From contig NZ_JAHUWT010000004.1 in assembly GCF_019218885.1 (NCBI RefSeq), positions 620,001 through 684,000 on the forward strand: a stretch of 64,000 nt of DNA. The letters run 5' to 3'. Position numbers and translations under genes: made by a program. This document shows positions 1 to 9,642 of the stretch, one piece after another. The notes beneath the pieces are model-generated. The model saw nothing but the letters and a program-made list of their open reading frames with translations, ran no database searches and was not told the origin of the DNA. The first letter of the stretch is position 1, and each line of letters begins with the position of its first letter. This stretch comes from Bordetella sp. BOR01 (GTDB lineage Bacteria > Pseudomonadota > Gammaproteobacteria > Burkholderiales > Burkholderiaceae_B).

Positions 1-837
1 GAAGTCGGAAGGCAGCGTCACCAGCAGGCCCTCGATGGCCGGGCCGGCAATGGCCACCAGGTCCTGGTTGGCGGTGCCTTCGGGGCCCATGAACTGCACG
101 TCCAGGCCCTGTTCACGCGACTGGCGCAGCAGCAGGCCCAGTTCGGGGTGGTAGCCGCCGAAATAGACCAGGTCGACGCCGGCTGACTTCAGCTTGGTGA
201 TCACCGCCGAATAATCGCTGTCGCCGACGTTGATGCCTTCGAACATCACCACGTTGACTTTGTTCTTTTCCAGCGAGTCCTTGACCTGGGTGGCCACGCC
301 CGAGCCGTAAGTCTGCTTGTCGTGCAGCACGGCCACTTTCTTGGGCTTGAGCGTATTGGCGATGTAGCCCGCGGCGAACGGGCCTTGCTGGTCGTCGCGG
401 CCGATGGTGCGGAAGAAGAAGTGCGGCTTGGTGGTATCGGTGACCAGCGGCGAGGTCGCGCCCGGGGTGATCGCAACGATACCTTCTTGTTCATACACAT
501 TGACGGCCGGCACGGTGACGCCCGAGCAGGCATGCGCCACGGCGAACTTGGCACCCGAGTTGACCACGCGGTTGGCGGCCGGCACGGCTTGCTTGGGTTC
601 GCAGCCATCATCGATAAGGATGGGTTCGAGCTTCTTGCCCTTGACACCGCCTTGGGCGTTGATGGTCTCGATGGCAGTCAGCGCGCCTGCCTGGATCTGG
701 GTGCCGTATTGAGTGTTGGGCCCGGTCATGGGCTGCGGAATGCCGATCTTGATGGTGTCGGCCGCATGGGCGGCACCGGCCAGGACCAATGCCCCAAATG
801 CCATGGCAATAGGGGTAACGCGATGCAGAAGCTTCAT
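1..837 (-). CDS. LivK-type branched-chain amino acid ABC transporter substrate-binding protein (C-terminus cut by window edge)
   Basis: Periplasmic binding protein of the leucine/isoleucine/valine (HAAT) ABC transporter family. Reading leftward from ATG at 837, the frame stays open to base 1, giving 279 residues of a usual 370 or so. Residues 1-25 form a classic signal peptide (KLLHR basic start, hydrophobic core, AHA-type cleavage site). The mature part begins ADTIKIG, followed by PMTGPNTQYG, GCEPKQA and the HACSG ligand-pocket segment typical of LivJ/LivK. It is a close paralogue of the binding protein at 7875-9002, sharing GCEPKQ, FRTIGRDDQQGP and the AVLHDKQ/YGGYHPE-type blocks. A GGAG ribosome site lies just before the start. 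No permease or ATPase gene is visible next to it, so its transporter partner lies outside the window or is shared. The ligand cannot be told from sequence. Confidence 0.93.
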   Translation of the reverse strand, partial: MKLLHRVTPIAMAFGALVLAGAAHAADTIKIGIPQPMTGPNTQYGTQIQAGALTAIETINAQGGVKGKKLEPILIDDGCEPKQAVPAANRVVNSGAKFAVAHACSGVTVPAVNVYEQEGIVAITPGATSPLVTDTTKPHFFFRTIGRDDQQGPFAAGYIANTLKPKKVAVLHDKQTYGSGVATQVKDSLEKNKVNVVMFEGINVGDSDYSAVITKLKSAGVDLVYFGGYHPELGLLLRQSREQGLDVQFMGPEGTANQDLVAIAGPAIEGLLVTLPSDF

Positions 838-1142
838 TCGGAATTCTCCGGCGATAGGAATAGGCAGCTTTGGACGGGTCGGGATCGGCGGGGGATACCC
901 AGCGGCCCGAGGCGACCATTGCCGGCTTCTTGGGCAAAAGTACAGCGTGGGCGGTATTCTGAAAGCAGCATCCCACGGTGTCACTGCGTGTAATCCCCAA
1001 TATTTTGCGGGGCTGAACAAAAAGGGACGGATGTATTGGCCAAACCATAGCCCCACCCGGCTGGCGAGCGGGACGGCTGCCAGTATCTGACAGCATGCTT
1101 ACACCGTGCTTGCGCCATCAGCGGCGGCTACAATCGCGCCCC
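838..1142. other. Divergent intergenic region between livK-like gene and proC
   Basis: About 305 bases separate the leftward binding-protein gene from rightward proC, so promoters for both must lie here. I see no convincing promoter hexamers, terminator or small gene. Open frames crossing it are shadows of the neighbours. Confidence 0.5.
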
Positions 1143-1976
1143 ATGGACCAACAGACTTCTATCGCCTTCATCGGCGGCGGCAACATGGCGTCGGCGCTGG
1201 CCAGCGGGCTGGCCGGCAAGACCTGCCCGGCCAGCAACCTGCACGTCGTCGATCCCAACCCCGCCGTGCAAGATGCCTGGCGCAGCCGCGGCGCCACGGC
1301 CGCAGCCGCGCCCGATGCCGCGCTGCAGGCCTGCGGCGTCTGGATCTACGCGGTCAAGCCGCAACAATTGCGCGAGGCCGCCACTGCCACCCGCGCCTGG
1401 CTGCAGCCCGGCACCCTGATCATCAGCGTAGCCGCCGGTATCCGTGCCGACACCCTGGCGGGCTGGCTGGGCGAGCCCGATGCGCCGTGGCAGAACCTGG
1501 TGCGCTGCATGCCCAACACCCCTGCCCTGGTCGGCGCCGGCATCACCGGCCTGGCCGCCCTGCCCGGTGTCGATAGCGCCGGGCGCGAACTGGCCGAACG
1601 CATGCTGGCCTCGGTAGGCCAGGTCGTCTGGGTGGACGACGATGCCGCACTCGATGCCGTCACCGCCCTGTCGGGCAGTGGCCCGGCCTATGTGTTCCTG
1701 TTCCTGGAAGCCCTGATCGCCGGCGGCATCGCCGTCGGCCTCAGTCCCGCGCAGGCCCGCCGACTGGCGCTGGGCACGCTGGCCGGTGCCACGCAACTGG
1801 CCGCCCAGTCCGATGATCCCCCGGCCGTGCTGCGCGAACGGGTCACCTCCAAGGGCGGCACCACGGCAGCCGCCCTGCAGGTTTTCCAGCAGGCCGACCT
1901 GGCCGCCACCGTGCGCCAGGCCATCGAAGCGGCCGCGCAGCGTTCGCGCGAACTGGCCAGCGAGTTCGGCAAATGA
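1143..1976 (+). CDS. proC: Pyrroline-5-carboxylate reductase
   Basis: Catalyses the last step of proline synthesis, NAD(P)H-dependent reduction of pyrroline-5-carboxylate to L-proline, in the cytoplasm. The 277 residues match the family length. The N-terminal Rossmann motif reads FIGGGNMASAL. Central blocks include VRCMPNTPALVGAGITGL and the C-terminal P5CR signature region ALSGSGPAYVFLFLEAL followed by VTSKGGTT. I place the start at ATG 1143 because the Rossmann strand begins directly after MDQQTS; the frame extends upstream only into non-conserved codons. The stop overlaps the start of the next gene (ATGA at 1973-1976), so the two are translationally coupled. Confidence 0.97.
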   Translation: MDQQTSIAFIGGGNMASALASGLAGKTCPASNLHVVDPNPAVQDAWRSRGATAAAAPDAALQACGVWIYAVKPQQLREAATATRAWLQPGTLIISVAAGIRADTLAGWLGEPDAPWQNLVRCMPNTPALVGAGITGLAALPGVDSAGRELAERMLASVGQVVWVDDDAALDAVTALSGSGPAYVFLFLEALIAGGIAVGLSPAQARRLALGTLAGATQLAAQSDDPPAVLRERVTSKGGTTAAALQVFQQADLAATVRQAIEAAAQRSRELASEFGK

Positions 1977-2539
1977 AGGCTGCACGGCACTTCCAGGCCA
2001 TGAATGCCCGGCAGTTCGCCGTGGCGGTGTTCTGCATGGGCCTGATCGTGGTGGGGTCCAATATCCTGGTCCAGGTGCCGCTGAACGACTGGCTGACCTG
2101 GGGCGGCCTGTCCTACCCGGTGGCCTTCCTGGTTACCGATGTCCTGAATCGCCGATTCGGCCCCGCCGCCGCGCGCCGCGTGGCCTGGGTGGGCTTCGCG
2201 ACCGCCCTGGCGGTGTCGATCTGGGTGGCCTCGCCGCGCATCGCCCTGGCCTCGGGCCTGGCCTACATCTGCGCCCAACTGGCCGACATCCGGGTTTTCG
2301 ATCGCCTGCGCGACCAGCGCTGGTGGCGTGCGCCCCTGCTCTCGGGCACGGTGGGCGCGGTGCTCGACACGGCGATCTTCTTCAGCGTGGCCTTTGCCGC
2401 CACCGGCACGCCCTGGGTTACCTGGATGCTGGGCGACCTGGCCATCAAGCTGGCCGTCAATTTGAGCATGCTCGCACCGTTCCGGGCCCTGATGTGGAAC
2501 CTGGCCCGGCCGGCGGCAGCCGAGCCGGCGGCTCGCTGA
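1973..2539 (+). CDS. VUT family transporter (YhhQ-like, putative queuosine precursor transporter)
   Basis: A 188-residue polytopic inner-membrane protein of the VUT (DUF165/YhhQ) family. Family members are implicated in uptake of queuosine precursors such as preQ0/preQ1. Hydrophobic segments are separated by short polar loops, and the family-typical stretch GLSYPVAFLVTDVLNRRFG, then AARR, lies near residues 40-65. Translation starts at the ATGA overlap with proC; a second in-frame ATG ten codons in (MNARQFAV) is possible. No preQ1 riboswitch can precede it because its leader is proC coding sequence. The substrate is inferred from the family only. Confidence 0.85.
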   Translation: MKAARHFQAMNARQFAVAVFCMGLIVVGSNILVQVPLNDWLTWGGLSYPVAFLVTDVLNRRFGPAAARRVAWVGFATALAVSIWVASPRIALASGLAYICAQLADIRVFDRLRDQRWWRAPLLSGTVGAVLDTAIFFSVAFAATGTPWVTWMLGDLAIKLAVNLSMLAPFRALMWNLARPAAAEPAAR

Positions 2540-2592
2540 GCCAGGCAGCGGGTATCAGCCCCCGCCGCAATTTATTCGCCAAAGAACCGTTA

Positions 2593-2667
2593 CTGTCATA
2601 CGCTATTTCATGTTTGACAGCATAGGCCGGTGATGTAAAAGTCACGTCTCTGTCACAAACCATACAT
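2593..2667 (+). promoter_or_regulatory. Probable Pho box cluster upstream of ugpB
   Basis: Two clusters resemble the PhoB consensus of 7-base units repeated every 11 bases. At 2593-2610, CTGTCAT is followed after 4 bases by TATTTCA. At 2639-2667, AAGTCAC, CTGTCAC and CATACAT are spaced by exactly 4 bases; the middle unit is a perfect consensus half-site. The ugp operon is a known Pho regulon member in enterobacteria, so phosphate-starvation control by PhoB is the natural reading. Binding is inferred from spacing and sequence only. Confidence 0.6.
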
Positions 2668-2733
2668 AAGGTGTCGTGTTCTCCGCGGCCGGATACCCCC
2701 GCCCCGCGGCAACGCAACCAGGAGGACCTTCCC

Positions 2734-4047
2734 ATGCGATCCCACCGCCTTGCCTTCACTTTCGCCGCCCTGCTGGCGGCCTTCGCCGGATCTTCGGCCT
2801 ACGCCGCCACGGAAATCCAGTTCTGGCACTCGATGGAAGGCGCGCTGGGAGAACGCGTCAACGAACTGGTCCAGGAATTCAACAAGAAGAACACCGACTA
2901 CAAAATCAACGCGGTCTACAAGGGCAACTACGGCGAATCCATGAACGCCGGCATTGCGGCGTTCCGCGCCGGCAATGCGCCCGACATCCTCCAGGTATTC
3001 GAAGTGGGCACCGCCACCATGATGTACGCCAAGGGCGCCATCAAGCCGGTGCAACAGATGACCGAAGAAGCCGGCGATCCGCTCGATCCCAAGCAATTCA
3101 TCGGCGCGGTGGCGGGCTATTACTCGTCGCAGGACGGCAAGCTGATCTCGATGCCGTTCAACAGTTCGACGGTGGTCTTCTACTACAACAAAGACGCTTT
3201 CAAGAAGGCAGGCCTGGATCCTGAAAAGCCGCCCAAGACCTGGGAAGAACTGGCCGCCGCCGGCCAGAAGCTGAAGGCCGCCGGCCAGGAATGCGGCTAC
3301 ACCACGTCGTGGCCGTCGTGGGTACAGCTCGAGACCTTCTCGGCCTGGCACAACGTCCCGTATGCCACCCAAGACAACGGCTTCGGCGGCCTGGACGCCC
3401 GCCTGGCCATCGACACACCGCTGCATGTGCGCCATCTGGACAACCTGGCCAAGCTCGCCAAAGAAGGCATCTTCATGTACGGCGGGCGCGGCGACCAGCC
3501 CAATTCGCTTTTCATCGGCGGCAAGTGCGCCATGATCACCGGCTCGAGCGGGCTGCGCGCCAATATCGCCAAGAATGCCAAGTTCGAATTCGGCACCTCG
3601 ACCCTGCCCTACTATGCCGACGTCCAGGGCGCGCCGCAGAACACCATCATCGGCGGCGCCTCGCTTTGGGTGTTTGCCAACAAGTCGCCCGAGACCTACA
3701 AGGGCGTGACCAAGTTCTTCCACTTCCTGGCCAGCCCTGAAATCGCCGCCCGCTGGCACCAGCAGACCGGCTACGTGCCGGTCACCAAGGCCGCCTACGA
3801 GCTCACCAGGAAGCAAGGTTTCTACGACAAGAACCCCGGCACCGAAGTGGGCGTCAAGCAGCTCAACGTCGAGACCACCGCGCAGTCGCGCGGCGTGCGC
3901 CTGGGCTTCCTGCCGCAGATCCGCGAAATCCAGGACCAGGAAATCGAACGCATCATGTCCGGCAAGGTCAGCGCCCAGGACGGCACCAAGACCATGGTCA
4001 CCCGCGGCAACGAACTGCTCGAGAAGTTCGAGAAAAGCGTCAAGTAA
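2734..4047 (+). CDS. ugpB: sn-glycerol-3-phosphate ABC transporter, periplasmic binding protein
   Basis: High-affinity periplasmic receptor for glycerol-3-phosphate and glycerophosphodiesters. The product has 437 residues, the usual UgpB size. A signal peptide covers residues 1-24 (RSHR start, hydrophobic run, SAYA cleavage site), and the mature protein opens ATEIQFWHSMEGALGE, characteristic of UgpB. Later family blocks include NAPDILQVFEVGTATMM, MPFNSSTVVFYYNKD and GGASLWVF. The ATG at 2734 follows a strong AGGAGG site; upstream in-frame codons lack signal-peptide character. It is the first gene of ugpBAEC, behind a probable Pho box and followed by a strong hairpin. Confidence 0.96.
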   Translation: MRSHRLAFTFAALLAAFAGSSAYAATEIQFWHSMEGALGERVNELVQEFNKKNTDYKINAVYKGNYGESMNAGIAAFRAGNAPDILQVFEVGTATMMYAKGAIKPVQQMTEEAGDPLDPKQFIGAVAGYYSSQDGKLISMPFNSSTVVFYYNKDAFKKAGLDPEKPPKTWEELAAAGQKLKAAGQECGYTTSWPSWVQLETFSAWHNVPYATQDNGFGGLDARLAIDTPLHVRHLDNLAKLAKEGIFMYGGRGDQPNSLFIGGKCAMITGSSGLRANIAKNAKFEFGTSTLPYYADVQGAPQNTIIGGASLWVFANKSPETYKGVTKFFHFLASPEIAARWHQQTGYVPVTKAAYELTRKQGFYDKNPGTEVGVKQLNVETTAQSRGVRLGFLPQIREIQDQEIERIMSGKVSAQDGTKTMVTRGNELLEKFEKSVK

Positions 4048-4054
4048 ACCGCCA

Positions 4055-4093
4055 GGCCGCGCCGCCGCCTCGACCGGGGCCCGCGGCGCGGCC
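4055..4093 (+). other. Strong GC hairpin in the ugpB-ugpA gap
   Basis: A perfect 11-base inverted repeat (GGCCGCGCCGC at 4055-4065, GCGGCGCGGCC at 4083-4093) encloses a 17-base loop and has no T-run. In operons of this kind such stem-loops often stabilise the 5' binding-protein message or partly attenuate readthrough, giving more receptor than permease. That role is inferred. Confidence 0.6.
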
Positions 4094-4158
4094 GGCGCGG
4101 CATTTCACGGCGGCGCTACGCAGGCCGTCTTCTCATAAAGCCCCAAGGGTGTGCTTAC

Positions 4159-5040
4159 ATGGAAAAACGCGTCGTCTTCCGGCACAAGACCCTGCCCTAC
4201 CTGTTGCTGGCCCCGCAGATCGCCGTCACGCTGATCTTCTTCTTCCTGCCGGCGGGCCAGGCCATGTGGCAATCCATGCAGCTGCAGGACGCCTTCGGGC
4301 TGTCTTCCGAATTCGTCGGCCTGGCCAATTTCGTCGACCTGTTCCGCCAACCCGAATACCTGGATTCATTCCGCGTCACCGCCGTCTTCTCGGTGCTGGT
4401 GGCCTTCGTGGGCCTGGCCGTGTCTTTGGTGCTGGCGGTGATGGCCGACCGCGTCATCCGCGGAGCCGGCCTGTACAAGACGCTGCTGATCTGGCCATAC
4501 GCCGTGGCCCCCGCCGTGGTGGGCGTGCTGTGGCTGTTCCTGTTTTCGCCATCGGTGGGCATCCTGGCGGTGGCGCTGCACAACATGGGCGTAGGCTGGA
4601 ATCCCCGCCTGAACGGCAACCAGGCGCTGACGCTGGTGGTAATCGCCGCCATCTGGAAACAGATTTCGTACAACTTCCTGTTCTTCCTGGCCGGCCTGCA
4701 GTCGATCCCGCGCTCGCTGATCGAAGCCGCCGCCATCGATGGCGCCTCGCCGGCACGGCGCTTCTGGACCATCGTGTTCCCGCTGCTGTCGCCCACCACG
4801 TTCTTCCTGCTGGTGGTCAATATCATCTACGCATTCTTCGACACGTTCGCGATCATCGATACCACCACGCAAGGCGGGCCCGGCACGGCCACGTCGATCC
4901 TGGTCTACAAGGTGTACAGCGATGCCTTCCACGGGCTGGACCTGGGTTCGTCCGCCGCTCAATCGGTGGTGCTGATGGCCATCGTGGTGACCCTGACCGT
5001 GGCGCAGTTCCGCTACATCGATCGCAAAGTGCAGTACTGA
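4159..5040 (+). CDS. ugpA: sn-glycerol-3-phosphate ABC transporter permease
   Basis: Inner-membrane permease subunit of the Ugp importer, 293 residues with about six transmembrane segments. The ATPase-coupling EAA loop is clear near residues 190-210 ([24 protein letters not shown]). The N-terminus [11 protein letters not shown] is typical of MalF/UgpA-type permeases. It follows ugpB after a 111-base gap containing a hairpin, and is followed 19 bases later by ugpE. Confidence 0.95.
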   Translation: MEKRVVFRHKTLPYLLLAPQIAVTLIFFFLPAGQAMWQSMQLQDAFGLSSEFVGLANFVDLFRQPEYLDSFRVTAVFSVLVAFVGLAVSLVLAVMADRVIRGAGLYKTLLIWPYAVAPAVVGVLWLFLFSPSVGILAVALHNMGVGWNPRLNGNQALTLVVIAAIWKQISYNFLFFLAGLQSIPRSLIEAAAIDGASPARRFWTIVFPLLSPTTFFLLVVNIIYAFFDTFAIIDTTTQGGPGTATSILVYKVYSDAFHGLDLGSSAAQSVVLMAIVVTLTVAQFRYIDRKVQY

Positions 5041-5059
5041 ACCACAAGGCTACGACACC

Positions 5060-5887
5060 ATGGTTGAACGCCGCCCCTGGCTCGACATACTGGCCCACCT
5101 GATCCTGCTGTGCGGCGTGGCGCTGGTGGCCTTCCCGCTGTATGTCACTTTCGTGGCCTCGACGCAGACCGCGCAAGAGGTCGCCGCCGCGCCGATGTCG
5201 CTGATGCCCGGACCGCATTTCGTCGACAACTACGCCCGCGCGCTGGCCAGCGCCGGCGTGGGCCGCATGCTGTATGTCAGCCTGGTCATGGCGTTGGTCA
5301 TTTCGCTGGGCAAGATCGCCATATCGCTGTTGTCGGCCTTCGCGGTGGTGTACTTCCGCTTTCCCGGACGCATGTTCTTTTTCTGGATGATCTTCGTCAC
5401 GCTGATGCTGCCGGTCGAAGTGCGCATAGCGCCCACCTACAAGGTGGTGGCCGACCTGGGGCTGCTCAACAGCTATGCCGGCCTGACCCTGCCCTTGATC
5501 GCCTCGGCCACTGCCACGTTCCTGTTCCGCCAGTTCTTCCTGACGGTGCCCGACGAACTGGTCGAGGCCGCCCGCATCGATGGCGCCGGACCCTTGCGCT
5601 TTTTCCGCGATGTGCTGTTGCCGCTGTCGCGCACCAGCATCGCCGCGCTGTTCGTGATCCAGTTCATCTACGGCTGGAACCAGTACCTGTGGCCCTTGCT
5701 CATCACCACCCAGGAAAACATGTACCCGGTGGTCATCGGCATCAAGCGCATGATCAGCGGCGGCGATAGCGTAACCGAATGGAACATCACCATGGCCACC
5801 GCCATGCTGGCCATGATCCCGCCGGCCCTGGTCGTGATCCTGATGCAGAAATGGTTCGTCAAGGGCCTGGTCGACACCGAGAAATGA
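5060..5887 (+). CDS. ugpE: sn-glycerol-3-phosphate ABC transporter permease
   Basis: Second inner-membrane permease of the Ugp importer, pairing with UgpA. It has 275 residues, several hydrophobic segments and the EAA coupling loop ([24 protein letters not shown]). The segment [28 protein letters not shown] near the C-terminus is highly characteristic of UgpE. The start at ATG 5060 lies 19 bases after ugpA; ugpC follows after 37 bases, so all are probably on one message. Confidence 0.95.
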   Translation: MVERRPWLDILAHLILLCGVALVAFPLYVTFVASTQTAQEVAAAPMSLMPGPHFVDNYARALASAGVGRMLYVSLVMALVISLGKIAISLLSAFAVVYFRFPGRMFFFWMIFVTLMLPVEVRIAPTYKVVADLGLLNSYAGLTLPLIASATATFLFRQFFLTVPDELVEAARIDGAGPLRFFRDVLLPLSRTSIAALFVIQFIYGWNQYLWPLLITTQENMYPVVIGIKRMISGGDSVTEWNITMATAMLAMIPPALVVILMQKWFVKGLVDTEK

Positions 5888-5924
5888 GCGTCCTGCCCGC
5901 ACCCGTCCAAGCAAAGAACATCCC

Positions 5925-7013
<1,089 letters not shown>

Positions 7014-7061
7014 CGGCAGCGGCACCTGCCGCCCGATTCGGGTACCGGGCTGCGGCGGTCC

Positions 7062-7661
7062 CTACGGCGCCGCAACGGACGCCGGCACCGGCGACACCCG
7101 CGGCAACGGCGCCGCCACGCGCCAGATCGCCCGGCGCCGCAGTGCCGACAGCAGCTTCAAGCCTTGCGGCCACTCGCCGAACCCGCTGTCCGCGTTGACA
7201 TGTCCGCCCTGCGGAATGACCTCGAAGCGGCTGCCCCAGGCAGCGGCAAACTGCCTGGCCCGTTCCTGCCGGCAGTACGGGTCGTTGTCACCCGTCACCA
7301 CCACCGACTGGAACGACAGCGAATGCAGCGGCACCGGCGCGAATGCGCGCAGGCAACCGGGCATGCCAGGCTGTTCGACATCGGCCGGCGCCACCAGCAG
7401 CGCGCCCGCGACTTTGGCACGCAATGGCACCGGCAGGTTGACCGCGGCCAGGCAGCCCAGGCTGTGGGCAATCAGCAAGACCGGACATGCGGCCGCATCG
7501 ACATAGGCGGCCACCGTGGCAGTCCACACCGCCGGATCCGGGGTTTCCCAATCGGGCTGCTGCACACGCTGCGCGTGCGGCAGGCAATGCTCCCAGCGGG
7601 TTTGCCAGTGGCCAGGGCCGGAGTCTTTCCAGCCCGCAACGATAATCGGTTGGAATCTCAT
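7062..7661 (-). CDS. RBBP9/YdeN family alpha/beta hydrolase
   Basis: A small cytoplasmic serine hydrolase, 199 residues, of the RBBP9/YdeN family. It opens with RFQPIIVAGWKDSGPGHWQTRWE, the family N-terminus. The nucleophile elbow is AHSLGC with Ser67; the acid is probably the Asp of TGDNDPYC and the base the His of QGGHVNADSGFGEW, all family-conserved. The start at ATG 7661 is chosen because the conserved strand begins at once; 19 upstream codons in frame look non-coding. The gene converges on ugpC. The natural substrate of this family is not known. Confidence 0.88.
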   Translation of the reverse strand: MRFQPIIVAGWKDSGPGHWQTRWEHCLPHAQRVQQPDWETPDPAVWTATVAAYVDAAACPVLLIAHSLGCLAAVNLPVPLRAKVAGALLVAPADVEQPGMPGCLRAFAPVPLHSLSFQSVVVTGDNDPYCRQERARQFAAAWGSRFEVIPQGGHVNADSGFGEWPQGLKLLSALRRRAIWRVAAPLPRVSPVPASVAAP

Positions 7662-7874
7662 GGCGTCAATAATGCCCCGCGACCTTATGATCGCAAACGA
7701 ATAAATCGTCTTTTGCATATATACGCAGAGGCATAAAGAATGCTGGGCGGCCCATCCGATTGTCTACCCGGCTGGCGCAAATTCACCGGGCTTTCAGGTA
7801 TGCTTGCCTGCACAAGCCTGGTGCCTGCCAAGGCAGGCTCACCGGCTTATATAACGACGCAAAGGAGATTCCCC

Positions 7875-9002
7875 ATGAAGCAATCATTCCGCCTCACCCC
7901 GGTGCTGGCCGCCCTCGGCTTGGCCGCGGGCCTGGCCGTGTCGGCCGGCGCACAGGCGCAAAGCATCAAGATCGCCGTGGTCGGCCCCACCACCGGCCCG
8001 GTCACCCAGTACGGCGCCATGGTGCGCGAAGGCGTCGACACCGCGGTTGAACGCATCAATGCCGCCGGCGGCATCGACGGCAAGAAGCTCGAAACCGTGG
8101 TCATCGACGACGGCTGCGAACCCAAGCAAGGCCCGGTGGCCGCCAACCGCGTGGTCAACGACGAGATCGGCTTCGTGGTGGGCCACGTCTGCTCCGGCGC
8201 CACTATCGCAGCCGCCGACATCTACAACAACGAGGGCGTGGTCATGGTCACCCCCTCGGCCACCTCGCCCGCCCTGACCGACGGCAAAAACTACGAGTTC
8301 ATCTTCCGCACCATCGGTCGCGACGACCAGCAAGGCCCCGCCGCCGCCAAGTTCATCCTGGAAAACATCAAGCCCAAGACGGTTGCCGTGCTGCACGACA
8401 AGCAGTCCTATGGCCAGGGCATCGCCACCGCGGTCAAAGACAATCTTGAAAAAGGCGGCGTCAAGGTCGCGGTATTCGAAGGCATCAATGCCGGCGACAG
8501 CGATTATTCCGCCGTCATCACCAAGCTCAAGTCCAACAACGTCGACTTCGTCTACTACGGCGGCTACCACCCCGAAATGGGCTTGCTGCTGCGCCAAGCC
8601 CACGAACAGGGTGTGAAAGCCAAGTTCATGGGCCCCGAAGGCGTGGGCAACCCCGATATCAACGCCATCGCGGGCGATGCCGCCGAAGGCATGCTGCTGA
8701 CCTTGCCAGCCGACTTCACCCAGAATCCGGCCAACGCCGATATCGTCAAGGCCTTCGAAAGCAAGAAGCGCAACGCCAGCGGCGCCTTCCAGCTCACGGC
8801 CTATGCCGCCACCCAGGTCATCGCCGAAGCCATCAAGGGCGCGGGCAGCACCGACCCCACCAAAGTGGCCGACTACCTGCACGCCAACTCGTTCGACACC
8901 CCCATCGGCAAGACGTCCTGGAACAAGCAGGGCGACCTGAACGACTTCGAATTCCAGGTCTTTACCTGGCACAAAGACGGCAGCAAGACGGCTTTTAAAT
9001 AA
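7875..9002 (+). CDS. LivK-type branched-chain amino acid ABC transporter substrate-binding protein
   Basis: Complete periplasmic binding protein of the HAAT family, 375 residues. The signal peptide (residues 1-27, KQSFR start, VSAGAQAQ cleavage region) is followed by SIKIAVVGPTTGPVTQYG. Conserved blocks include GCEPKQGP, GHVCSGATIAAADIYN, TPSATSP, FRTIGRDDQQGP, AVLHDKQSYGQG and YYGGYHPEMGLL. The ATG at 7875 follows an AAAGGAG site; in-frame codons back to 7740 are not conserved. It is monocistronic here, with its own terminator, and paralogous to the gene at 1-837. Which of leucine, isoleucine, valine or a related ligand it binds cannot be read from sequence. Confidence 0.94.
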   Translation: MKQSFRLTPVLAALGLAAGLAVSAGAQAQSIKIAVVGPTTGPVTQYGAMVREGVDTAVERINAAGGIDGKKLETVVIDDGCEPKQGPVAANRVVNDEIGFVVGHVCSGATIAAADIYNNEGVVMVTPSATSPALTDGKNYEFIFRTIGRDDQQGPAAAKFILENIKPKTVAVLHDKQSYGQGIATAVKDNLEKGGVKVAVFEGINAGDSDYSAVITKLKSNNVDFVYYGGYHPEMGLLLRQAHEQGVKAKFMGPEGVGNPDINAIAGDAAEGMLLTLPADFTQNPANADIVKAFESKKRNASGAFQLTAYAATQVIAEAIKGAGSTDPTKVADYLHANSFDTPIGKTSWNKQGDLNDFEFQVFTWHKDGSKTAFK

Positions 9003-9047
9003 AGAATTGCAAAGGGCCCGATGCCCTTGCCCGGTACTGAGCACTCC

Positions 9048-9071
9048 AAGGCCCCGTCAGGGGCCTTTTTT
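9048..9071 (+). terminator. Rho-independent terminator after the LivK-type gene
   Basis: An 8-base perfect stem (AAGGCCCC / GGGGCCTT) with loop GTCA runs directly into a run of six T, 46 bases after the stop codon. This is a textbook intrinsic terminator. Confidence 0.93.
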
Positions 9072-9642
9072 ATGTGGCGGCTGACTTGTCGCTTATTCGC
9101 TCGCCAGACCCCATCAAGGAAACTAAAAATTTCATAACTTGCGATGGCGGGCAATTTACACTCATTTTGTTACCGTAGTTACTACAACATAAGTAATCGA
9201 CATGACGGCGGCCATGGGTCGGCTATAAAGGCCGACAAATATACTGAAGCCAACACAAATGAAGCTTTATTTGCGGAAACCCGGCATTGCGCAGCGTTTT
9301 GTATCCTCATCTTGCCGCGCACCACGGGGCGTCTCTGTTTACCACAATAAACTGTAAAATTTGACCCTCGATATCTGCGGACATCCCGACCATAATGGCC
9401 AATCTTCAATCCATCCGCGCCGCACGACATTCTGTTTTCATTGAACCCGTGGCAGCCTTAACTACACAAGGATCCTTCCTATTCTTATCGTGCCGAGCCG
9501 GCCACCAGCCGTCACCCCACTAATCATTGCCTGTTAGACACAGCCTGTCCGTTGCCCCCGCAACCGGTCCCTGCGTCGTCTATCCATAGCAAAAAAAAAA
9601 TCAAGAAAGCTCTCGAAAGCTGTTGTTCGAAGGAAGATATAC
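9072..9642 (+). promoter_or_regulatory. AT-richer leader region upstream of the polyketide synthase
   Basis: About 570 bases without a credible gene, clearly lower in GC than the flanks. It must hold the promoter for the PKS operon, but no single hexamer pair stands out. Visible elements are an inverted repeat GTCGGC/GCCGAC at 9218-9236 and the nonamer TTAGACACA at 9534-9542, about 100 bases before the PKS start. The same nonamer recurs upstream of wecB and the Hint gene. A poly-A run of ten lies at about 9591-9600. Confidence 0.5.

Noticed and set aside
322-993. Plus-strand open frame over the left-edge gene
   Set aside because: The opposite strand encodes a well-conserved LivK-type protein; this frame is its complement and has no family features.
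1973-2539. preQ1 riboswitch for the YhhQ-like transporter
   Set aside because: The gene starts inside the proC stop codon, leaving no leader for a riboswitch, and no aptamer-like sequence is seen.
2653-3816. A long antisense open frame opposite ugpB
   Set aside because: No motifs, and it lies opposite a clearly conserved gene; high GC content makes long antisense frames common here.
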